Assembly (NCBI GenBank): GCA_048886645.1
Contig: JBHLKN010000061.1
Span: 1-11,697 of the forward strand
Length of the DNA stretch: 11,697 nt
Direction: 5' to 3'
Source of the DNA: Wukongarchaeum sp048886645
Lineage (GTDB): Archaea > Asgardarchaeota > Wukongarchaeia > Wukongarchaeales > Wukongarchaeaceae
The notes beneath the pieces were generated by a model. It did no database searches and was not told the DNA's origin. It was given only the letters and a program-made list of their open reading frames with translations. Within the stretch, counting starts at the first letter, position 1; every line of letters begins with the position of its first letter. The translations under genes were made by a program, and so were the position numbers. Positions 6,574-11,697 of this stretch are shown one piece after another.

Positions 6574-6587
6574 GCTTTTTAAAAAAA
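6574..6587 (-). promoter_or_regulatory. TATA-like box for the HAD phosphatase; also oligo-T after the TrmB gene
   Basis: The minus strand reads TTTTTTTAAAAAG, placing transcription start near 6554, about 30 nt before ATG 6523. Runs of T on the same strand at 6574-6610 follow the TrmB stop codon and could serve as an archaeal oligo-T terminator, so the two genes are probably separate units. Confidence 0.35.
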
Positions 6588-6623
6588 CCTAAAAATTGAG
6601 TTAAATAATTGGTAAAAGTAGAA

Positions 6624-7415
6624 CTAAAATGATTTTTTTGAATTTTTGAAAAGGGCTTTTGTGAATTCGGACCAAAGTTTACTTAATGACTCATTATCGT
6701 ACCATATAGCGGATAAATTAAGTACTTTTCCACGTTTCACATAAGAGCCGAAAAGTAGGTGTTTTCTATCGATGATCACGTAAAAGGCGTTAAAAGGTTC
6801 TTGATAGATTTTGATTTCACAGACTCCGTTCAAATCGTCTAATACTTCTTTTTCTCCTTCATCATTTACCCCTTCAACACTGGTTAATATGCGAACTTTC
6901 GGGCCGTTTAATGCCAATTCTTTTAATTTTTCAGCGAGTTGAGGATAAGCTTTTAAATCGTATAAAGTGTCTGTTACGAGAATTACTTCTTCTTCGGCTT
7001 TTTCTACCATTTCGGTTATTTTACCAAAAACTATAGAGTCGCCTCTTAATATCCACATACCATCAGCATAATCCCTTCCCCGATGCTCTTGAACTCTTTC
7101 TAAATGATTTTTGGCAGTGTCCAATGCACCTTTATACTTTAAATTTAATTTGCCTAAGACGTCTTCAGGATTTCTTGCGCGAAATCTCTTTGCATAATTT
7201 TTAGAGAGAGAATTGATAGATTCTGTTTCCACAAATCCTTCTTTTTCAAGTTTTTTTAGCGTGGTATAAACTTTATTTGGAGGGATTTCAGCCGTTTCTG
7301 CTATTTGTGCAGCAGTAGCTGTACCGTACAGAACCAAAGCGCTATAAACTTTAGCACAGTATGTAGTGAAGCCTAAGGTTGTTAAGGATTTTACCAAGTC
7401 TTCGCTGAGAAACAT
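6624..7415 (-). CDS. TrmB-family transcriptional regulator
   Basis: TrmB-family proteins are archaeal regulators, often of sugar transport and central carbon genes, that bind sugars through a C-terminal domain. The N-terminal winged helix (about 5-75) includes LGFTTYCAKVYSALVLYG, then TAAQIAETAEIPPNKVYTTL (recognition helix) and KKLEKEGFVET. A linker coiled region (about 90-115) leads to the effector domain (about 120-260), with DSIVFGKITEMVEKAEEEV, VRILTSVEGV and YVIIDRKHLLFGSY, typical of the PLD-like TrmB domain. A TTG at 7427 would add four residues. The ATG at 7415 has AGGGG just upstream and is preferred (263 aa). Two 8-bp inverted repeats lie 40-80 bp upstream and may be its own operator. 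It follows tpiA by about 165 bp, so control of glycolytic or gluconeogenic genes is a reasonable guess. Confidence 0.9.
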   Translation of the reverse strand: MFLSEDLVKSLTTLGFTTYCAKVYSALVLYGTATAAQIAETAEIPPNKVYTTLKKLEKEGFVETESINSLSKNYAKRFRARNPEDVLGKLNLKYKGALDTAKNHLERVQEHRGRDYADGMWILRGDSIVFGKITEMVEKAEEEVILVTDTLYDLKAYPQLAEKLKELALNGPKVRILTSVEGVNDEGEKEVLDDLNGVCEIKIYQEPFNAFYVIIDRKHLLFGSYVKRGKVLNLSAIWYDNESLSKLWSEFTKALFKNSKKSF

Positions 7416-7454
7416 AAAACCCCTCAAAACCTTCTATTTGAATAAAGGAGGTAT

Positions 7455-7497
7455 AGTAAAAAAAGGTTACTTTTTACTCGCAACTAAAATAAAAAGT
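7455..7497. promoter_or_regulatory. Overlapping inverted repeats upstream of the TrmB gene (candidate operator)
   Basis: AGTAAAAA (7455-7462) pairs with TTTTTACT (7471-7478) over an 8-base loop. The overlapping ACTTTTTA (7469-7476) also pairs with TAAAAAGT (7490-7497). The shared middle arm could bind a dimer in either register. The position, 40-80 nt before the ATG, is where promoter and operator would lie. A role in TrmB self-control is inferred from position only, and AT-richness makes chance palindromes likely. Confidence 0.4.
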
Positions 7498-7580
7498 AGA
7501 AGGATTAAATAAAAATCTTCCTAAATAGTATCTATTATTGGGTTATTATTTTAGTATTTTTAATAGGTTTTAAGCGGTTT

Positions 7581-8273
7581 TTATTCTATTAGGGCTTTTG
7601 CCATATTTTCTAAAATTTCTTCGGGGTTTTTTGCTTTTACGAAACCGCTTGCTAGTAGGACGCCTTGTGTGCCGAGTTTTATGGCGGCTTTTACATCTTC
7701 TCCTGTGGTTATGCCTGCTCCGCATAGGGGTACCACGGTTGGGTTGGCTTTTTTTATTAATTCTACTGTTTTTGTTACTACTTCGGGTTTTGCTTTACTT
7801 ACAGGGATTCCTGAGCCGATCAGTTCTGGTGGTTCCATGGCGACTGAATCGGGGGAAAAGGATGCTACTTTTGCGCTTAGTTCGGGATCTTTAGCGCATA
7901 CAAGCGTGTATAAATCCGCCTCTTTAGCGCGTTTTATTGAAGCTTCTATCTCTTCAATAGTTTTAGGGCATTCGCTGTGGTTTATCAACGTTCCTATAGC
8001 GCCGCTTTCTTTGACAGCTTCTGGTAAAATGTGGCCGCAGTGGCTTCCAGGTTTTATTGGGTCTATGGTCTGGGACAGTACAGGAATATCTACTTCACTT
8101 GCTATTCTGGAGAGGTCGGTTAATTGGGGAGTTATCGCTATTGTTACGCCGTACTCGAAGCTTACGTCTTGGGCGATGAGGGCAAGGTTTAATCCTTTCT
8201 CGCCTATGGATTCATTATAGGTCTTGAAATTAAGAACGATTATTGGATATTCAATCTCATCCATTTCATCCAA
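7581..8273 (-). CDS. tpiA: Triosephosphate isomerase (archaeal short form)
   Basis: Interconverts glyceraldehyde 3-phosphate and dihydroxyacetone phosphate in glycolysis and gluconeogenesis. Archaeal TIMs are about 220-235 aa, matching this one. Numbered from ATG 8288: LNFKTYNE holds Asn20/Lys22, INHSEC holds His104, and AMEPPELIGSG holds catalytic Glu152 and the mobile phosphate loop. PLCGAGI (188-193) and GVLLASG (209-215) complete the phosphate site. I prefer the TTG at 8273 (230 aa) to ATG 8288, because a perfect GGAGGT lies 7 nt before the TTG and would otherwise fall inside the coding region. It follows dhsA by 47 bp in the same direction, so pdaD, dhsA and tpiA are probably one transcript. 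Confidence 0.95.
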   Translation of the reverse strand: MDEMDEIEYPIIVLNFKTYNESIGEKGLNLALIAQDVSFEYGVTIAITPQLTDLSRIASEVDIPVLSQTIDPIKPGSHCGHILPEAVKESGAIGTLINHSECPKTIEEIEASIKRAKEADLYTLVCAKDPELSAKVASFSPDSVAMEPPELIGSGIPVSKAKPEVVTKTVELIKKANPTVVPLCGAGITTGEDVKAAIKLGTQGVLLASGFVKAKNPEEILENMAKALIE

Positions 8274-8280
8274 ATGATAT

Positions 8281-8286
8281 ACCTCC
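8281..8286 (-). promoter_or_regulatory. Strong Shine-Dalgarno deciding the tpiA start
   Basis: The minus strand reads GGAGGT, seven bases before TTG 8273-8271 and 14-16 bases before an in-frame ATG (8264-8262). The upstream ATG at 8288 overlaps the motif itself and has no motif of its own. A strong site within a short gene gap fits internal translation of an operon message. Confidence 0.55.
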
Positions 8287-8320
8287 ATAAGAATGATTGA
8301 GAGATGATTTTTTATTATTA

Positions 8321-9397
8321 TTAAATTGTTGTTAATTCTTTTAATTCGTCAGAGTTCCACGTGAATTTTAGTCTTTTTCTTTGTTTTATGATTTTTTCAA
8401 AGCGTTGTAAAACGGCGCAAACAAGGAGGGGTAATCCTATTGTTGCATCCATGTGAACTGTTGCTGTAGAAGCATCTTTTGCAATTTTTCCCCATGATTG
8501 GGCTTCTGAAAGGGTGCAACCGGATAAACCTCCCCAATGGGGTGAATCTGTGATTATTTGCAGCGCATAATTGTGGCTTAAATATTTTCCTTGCAAAATC
8601 TCTGCTACTAAGGCGAGTTGTTGGATATAGTTTTTAGGCGTTCCTCCGCCTATGACTATATAGCCTGTTTTTTTAGATTTTTGTTTTATTTGGGTAAGTT
8701 CGTATACGTCGCGTATTGGATCAATTACCATCGGTTTTTTGCCTTTCTTTTTACATTCAACATAATATTTGGTTAGGCTGATTCCTATACTACTATCATT
8801 TAATGCGGGGCAAAAGACTGGAACACCGTAATCAACAGCAGTTTTAAGGAATGAAGATTCCCCATCGGATATTTTGCTGCCTAAAAACTCTAAAAATTCG
8901 CGGGTGGAGTAGGTTCTGGGTTCTAGTTCTTCGGCAAGTTTGTGAATACAGAAGTCTGTGTCGAAAAACCTGTGATCATCTGCAAAAGTATCATAAATTC
9001 TATCGATATCATAGGATAGTAAAAGCTTGTCATCTACTTTTGGGTATCCAATATAATGGCGACCTCCAAGACCTTCAAAAAAGTCGTGGTAGAGGTTGGC
9101 TCCTGTGGAAACGATGACGTCTACGAGTTTTTCTTCGATCATTTTAATGATGACTTGTTTCATTCCACCGGGAATCATAGCGCCTGCCAGACCGAGGAAA
9201 ATGGTTGTTCTATCGTTATCTGATAACATTTTTTCGTAAACATCTAAGCAATATGCTAGGTTTCTGCTTTGGAAAGAGGAGTTGTGGAAATTGTTGAGTA
9301 GATCGCCTATTGAAAGGTTTTTGGAAACTTTTACATGTTTTAAAGGTTTATTTAATAGATCGCGTCTTTTCGGGCGGTCTTCAGAGACTTTTAACAC
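8321..9397 (-). CDS. Deoxyhypusine synthase family protein, paralog A
   Basis: DHS uses NAD to transfer the aminobutyl group of spermidine to a lysine of aIF5A, the first step of hypusine formation. Bacterial-type relatives instead make homospermidine. Seen here: FLGLAGAMIPGG, VSTGANLYHD, GGRHYIGYPKVDD, RIYDTFADD, CPALNDSSIGIS, GGGTPKNYIQQ, GGLSGCTLSEAQSWGKI and MDATIGLPLL. The catalytic lysine in WGKI is about residue 304. The frame stays open into pdaD, but the likely start is GTG at 9397 (358 aa), 13 bp after the pdaD stop. Later in-frame starts would cut conserved sequence. Compared with paralog B it has an insertion after PKNYIQQ and a longer, basic C-terminus. RIYDTF..., TREFLEFLG and GGLSGC recall bacterial DHS-like proteins, so a different amine acceptor is possible. 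Confidence 0.88.
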   Translation of the reverse strand: MLKVSEDRPKRRDLLNKPLKHVKVSKNLSIGDLLNNFHNSSFQSRNLAYCLDVYEKMLSDNDRTTIFLGLAGAMIPGGMKQVIIKMIEEKLVDVIVSTGANLYHDFFEGLGGRHYIGYPKVDDKLLLSYDIDRIYDTFADDHRFFDTDFCIHKLAEELEPRTYSTREFLEFLGSKISDGESSFLKTAVDYGVPVFCPALNDSSIGISLTKYYVECKKKGKKPMVIDPIRDVYELTQIKQKSKKTGYIVIGGGTPKNYIQQLALVAEILQGKYLSHNYALQIITDSPHWGGLSGCTLSEAQSWGKIAKDASTATVHMDATIGLPLLVCAVLQRFEKIIKQRKRLKFTWNSDELKELTTI

Positions 9398-9410
9398 CTC
9401 ACAAAAGTTT

Positions 9411-9971
9411 TTATGGTTCTCTTGAGCCTTCTTCCATGGTGAAAGGAACGTAGACAAAAGCGACAACCGTAGAACCATTAGTGTTTTTTGGAACAATCAA
9501 ACTTTCTGTTCTAACATTTATTTTTTCTTCATTGATTGCAAGATCTCTTACTTTGGACATACGTTTAAGTTTTTGTCTTAGGGCTTTCTCGATCTCTTCA
9601 GCGTTTTTATATCCATGATCTTCTGCAACTATTCCATAGTTTTGCTTTTTTCCTGAGTTCTCTCCCCAACACCAACCAACTCCTGTCCCGATCGTTTCTC
9701 CGTCCCTTCCATCCATCCGGCATAAAACAGCAAAAGTTATGGTTCCTGGAGTGATTTCAGCGAAAGAAATTTGTTCACAATCTGGAGGAATAATACTTGA
9801 AACAGAAACTAGATTACACTGAGCGATACGAGCTTTCATGAGGGCTTCGTCAAAAGCGTTGAGAACGGACTCTTCTGATAAGCCCACGCCATTTGTAACG
9901 AAAAACTTTTTGGGAAGAAAGAACCCGTGCACTTGTTCACAGCGTACCACTCTCTTTCCTCTTGCCTCCAT
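9411..9971 (-). CDS. pdaD: Pyruvoyl-dependent arginine decarboxylase
   Basis: Converts arginine to agmatine, the entry to archaeal polyamine synthesis. The proenzyme cleaves itself between two serines to make a beta chain and a pyruvoyl-bearing alpha chain. The cleavage block NLVSVSSIIPP (53-63) is intact, with Ser58/Ser59. PKKFFVTNGVG (20-30) is the usual beginning of the conserved fold, ITPGTITFAVLCR (73-85) and GTGVGW follow, and IVAEDHGY holds the conserved catalytic Glu117. At 186 aa it is slightly longer than the roughly 165-aa methanogen enzyme, mostly from about 18 residues before PKKFF. ATG 9971 has no Shine-Dalgarno and may be leaderless. GTG at codon 8 is an alternative. It heads the pdaD-dhsA-tpiA run, 13 bp before dhsA. 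Confidence 0.95.
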   Translation of the reverse strand: MEARGKRVVRCEQVHGFFLPKKFFVTNGVGLSEESVLNAFDEALMKARIAQCNLVSVSSIIPPDCEQISFAEITPGTITFAVLCRMDGRDGETIGTGVGWCWGENSGKKQNYGIVAEDHGYKNAEEIEKALRQKLKRMSKVRDLAINEEKINVRTESLIVPKNTNGSTVVAFVYVPFTMEEGSREP

Positions 9972-10393
9972 TTTAGTTTTATACGGTTATATTACAATAA
10001 ATTTTAATTTAAACAGTTATAATAATTTTTTAAAAAAAACCACGTATTTATAGCTCTTCAGTTTAAATATAAAGTGTTAAAATTATATATAAAACTTATC
10101 CTTGAGTTATTATACGTCCAACGTCTATTTAGAGTGATAATAACCGAGTAATGAGATTAATATTTTTTAAAAAACTAGCAAAATTATGCAAAAAAATAAA
10201 AAAGACCTCAAAAGGAGAGAAAACGGCTTATTCTGCTCTTTTTTGCGCTGTCTATAGCAGCTACGTGCTTATTCAACAAAACGAAAAGAATTTAGGAGTT
10301 AATTAGGGCTTTTTAACTTTGCGACTAAAATTTGGGAGATTTTTGCGATTAGACGCTTTAGGAGTTGTTACAGATAAAATGAGCAAGAAAGCC
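9972..10393. other. AT-rich spacer between dhsB and pdaD
   Basis: A 422-bp stretch without a gene. Nearest pdaD, the minus strand has TATA-like boxes: TTAAAATTTA at about 9999-10008, 28-37 nt before ATG 9971, and TTTAAAT slightly further. The rest shows many homopolymer A/T runs and no tRNA-like cloverleaf or convincing snoRNA boxes. The longest plausible reading frame (about 23 codons from 10186, plus) has no support. dhsB ends at the right border, so part of this is its 3' untranslated region. I see nothing else that I can name. Confidence 0.5.
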
Positions 10394-11350
10394 TCAATCC
10401 TTTAGGGTAGGGAGTATGTCAGCAATTCTCTCTTTTAAGGCTGAGACGATTATAGGTAGGGCGATCGTTGCATCACAGATTAAGTCAACATATTTGGCTT
10501 TTTGATCTATTTTCCCCCAGCTTATACCTTCTTTTAATTTAGCCCCTGAGAGACCTCCTGTTTCTTCCCGATCTAAACTAATTTGAACAGCATAATCATG
10601 CTCTTTTGATGTGGCTTGCGCTGCTTGTAGTATGAAGTTTTTCGGTACACCACCGCCAATGAGGAGAGCTCCAGTTCTTTTAGCTTCCCAGACAGTGTTT
10701 ATTATATCTTTTAAATCTGAGAAGGTGTCTACGATTATATCATCGTTTTTTTGGAGGAAAAACCATACCTGTAAACCGACCCCTGAATCGCTTAAAGCGG
10801 GACAGTAAAGATCTACATCGTTGTCAAAACAGGAACGAATTATTGAATCTTTGTCGTCGATTCTGCCACCTACTTCTTTTAGAAACTCTTTTATGGAGAG
10901 TCTTTTCCCTGAAAGTTCTTTTAGAATAGGTTGAAACTTTTCCTCTAAAAGCTCGAAAAACTTGTTTGGAAGAAAAATGTCATAGATTCGATTAATTCCT
11001 TGTTCTTTAAGGGCTGCATCGTCTACTAGGGGGGAGCCTTGGTAGTGACAGCCACCAAAGGCTTCTACGAGGTCATGGGTTAGGTTTGCACCCGTTGTGA
11101 CTAAGACATCGACCCACTTGTTTCTAATCATTTCAACCACGGTTTTTCTAAGACCTGCGGGAACCATGGCTCCAGCTAAACCGAGAAAAACAACACAATC
11201 TTTGTCGCGAATCATTTCTTCACAAATATCAACTGCTAAAGCAAGCTTTCTAGCATTAAAACCCATGCCCCTAAACTGGCTAACCAGCCGGGAAACGCTC
11301 ATCTTACTAGGAGAAAAATGTTTAACAGGCTTCAAATCCTCAATATCCAT
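10394..11350 (-). CDS. dhs: Deoxyhypusine synthase family protein, paralog B (likely canonical archaeal DHS)
   Basis: Same family as paralog A and close to usual archaeal length (318 aa from ATG 11350). Conserved blocks are FLGLAGAMVPAG, VTTGANLTHDLVEAFGGCHYQG, PLVDD, CPALSDSGVGLQ, GGGVPKNFILQAA, DYAVQI, GGLSGAKLKEGISWGKI (catalytic Lys about residue 280) and CDATIALPIIV. It lacks the extra loop and basic tail of paralog A and looks like the ordinary archaeal aIF5A-modifying enzyme, though sequence alone cannot prove the substrate. A TTG at 11365 would add five residues. The ATG is preferred for fit to the family start. A TATA-like TTTATAAAG lies at about 11434-11443, giving a leader of roughly 60 nt. 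It is separated from pdaD by 422 bp and is probably transcribed on its own. Confidence 0.92.
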   Translation of the reverse strand: MDIEDLKPVKHFSPSKMSVSRLVSQFRGMGFNARKLALAVDICEEMIRDKDCVVFLGLAGAMVPAGLRKTVVEMIRNKWVDVLVTTGANLTHDLVEAFGGCHYQGSPLVDDAALKEQGINRIYDIFLPNKFFELLEEKFQPILKELSGKRLSIKEFLKEVGGRIDDKDSIIRSCFDNDVDLYCPALSDSGVGLQVWFFLQKNDDIIVDTFSDLKDIINTVWEAKRTGALLIGGGVPKNFILQAAQATSKEHDYAVQISLDREETGGLSGAKLKEGISWGKIDQKAKYVDLICDATIALPIIVSALKERIADILPTLKD

Positions 11351-11518
11351 CAAAAAAACCCGCAAAAAACCTAATAATTAGTGGTTAAGATTTTAGTAAG
11401 TTTTGATTCTTTTGTAATTTATGAGAAAATAGGCTTTATAAACTTAAATAATGCTTCCTCTTAAATGCCAAGATTATGAGCCCTTAGTAGCACATCAAGA
11501 CCTTTTCAGAAAGGAGTG

Positions 11519-11695
11519 CTAAATTTCATCAAGGAGTTTGAACCGCTCATCAAGGATACTACTTACTTTTTCTTCCCGGGTAGATATTGGGCGTTGAGGT
11601 GGTGTTTTTCCATTTTCTAATTGGTCAATATTTTTGTTTATGGCCCTTACTGCGGGAGAAACACTGGTACGACCATACAATAGGAAGAAACCTGC
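11519..11695 (-). CDS. C-terminal end of an unidentified protein (partial)
   Basis: An open frame enters from the right edge and ends at TAG (11521-11519), giving 58 visible residues. They begin AGFFLLYGRTSVSPAVRAINKN and then become charged (NGKTPPQRPISTREEKVSS) and end FKLLDEI. The hydrophobic GFFLLYG could be the end of a membrane segment or a buried strand. The tail looks soluble and partly disordered. I do not recognise the family, and the fragment is too short to assign. The alternative minus-strand frames contain stops, which supports this one. A short hairpin, CCTTT-CTGA-AAAGG, lies just after the stop at 11501-11514. Confidence 0.5.
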   Translation of the reverse strand, partial: AGFFLLYGRTSVSPAVRAINKNIDQLENGKTPPQRPISTREEKVSSILDERFKLLDEI

Positions 11696-11697
11696 AA

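Noticed and set aside
7669..8220. Long (183-codon) plus-strand open frame antisense to tpiA
   Set aside because: It mirrors tpiA codon for codon, and tpiA has all catalytic motifs. The antisense product shows no recognisable domain.
9398..9496. 33-codon N-terminal extension of paralog A DHS reaching into pdaD
   Set aside because: It overlaps the end of pdaD in another frame, has no DHS similarity, and GTG 9397 gives a normal start after a 13-bp gap.
10186..10257. Short plus-strand frame of about 23 codons in the dhsB-pdaD spacer
   Set aside because: It is low-complexity Lys/Asn at the start, with no Shine-Dalgarno, no domain and no promoter at proper spacing.
11489..11540. Possible C/D box small RNA (TTGATGA, CTGA and TGATG motifs on the minus strand)
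   Set aside because: The final D box is missing, the first box overlaps a coding end, and the first base of the C box does not fit. The motifs are likely chance.

Overview
The window looks like a chromosomal segment of an archaeon. It encodes a GINS subunit, a NucS/EndoMS nuclease, a TrmB-type regulator, an archaeal-length triosephosphate isomerase, a pyruvoyl-dependent arginine decarboxylase and two deoxyhypusine synthase (DHS) family proteins. Intergenic DNA is very AT-rich, with TATA-like boxes rather than bacterial -35/-10 pairs, and GTG/TTG starts are common. A thermoproteotal/bathyarchaeal lineage would fit, but that placement is a guess from gene style.

Left part (1-4500), information processing. 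The 5' part of a Psf2/Gins23-like gene runs off the left edge on the minus strand, divergent from pyrG (CTP synthase, plus strand). Then come three minus-strand genes: a small ArsR-like winged-helix protein, nucS, and a long coiled-coil protein upstream of nucS.

Middle (4480-4900), a gene-free, repeat-rich 420 bp. It holds two perfect 44-bp copies and one degenerate copy of an AT-rich hairpin repeat. These abut what I read as the right end of an IS200/IS605-family (tnpB) element on the minus strand: the last ~34 codons of TnpB, a GNRA-capped hairpin, and a long terminal hairpin ending in GTAGTTCAC. No tnpB body or tnpA remains. This is the clearest mobile-element signal and the least expected item in the window.

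Right part (4898-11697), metabolism. A DUF89-family damage-control phosphatase (plus) converges on, and overlaps by 15 bp, an archaeal HAD phosphatase of the phosphoglycolate phosphatase type (minus). Further right, all on the minus strand, lie a TrmB-family regulator with inverted repeats upstream and a tight cluster pdaD - dhsA - tpiA. After a 420-bp gap comes a second DHS paralog (dhsB), and finally the C-terminal tail of an unidentified protein. PdaD makes agmatine from arginine. DHS-family enzymes move an aminobutyl group onto aIF5A, or onto another amine in DHS-like relatives. Having pdaD 13 bp upstream of one of two divergent DHS genes suggests a local polyamine/hypusine module, with one paralog possibly specialised for another amine substrate. 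Both DHS proteins keep the catalytic lysine context WGKI but lack several residues known to bind spermidine in the human enzyme.

No tRNA, rRNA or CRISPR array was seen.
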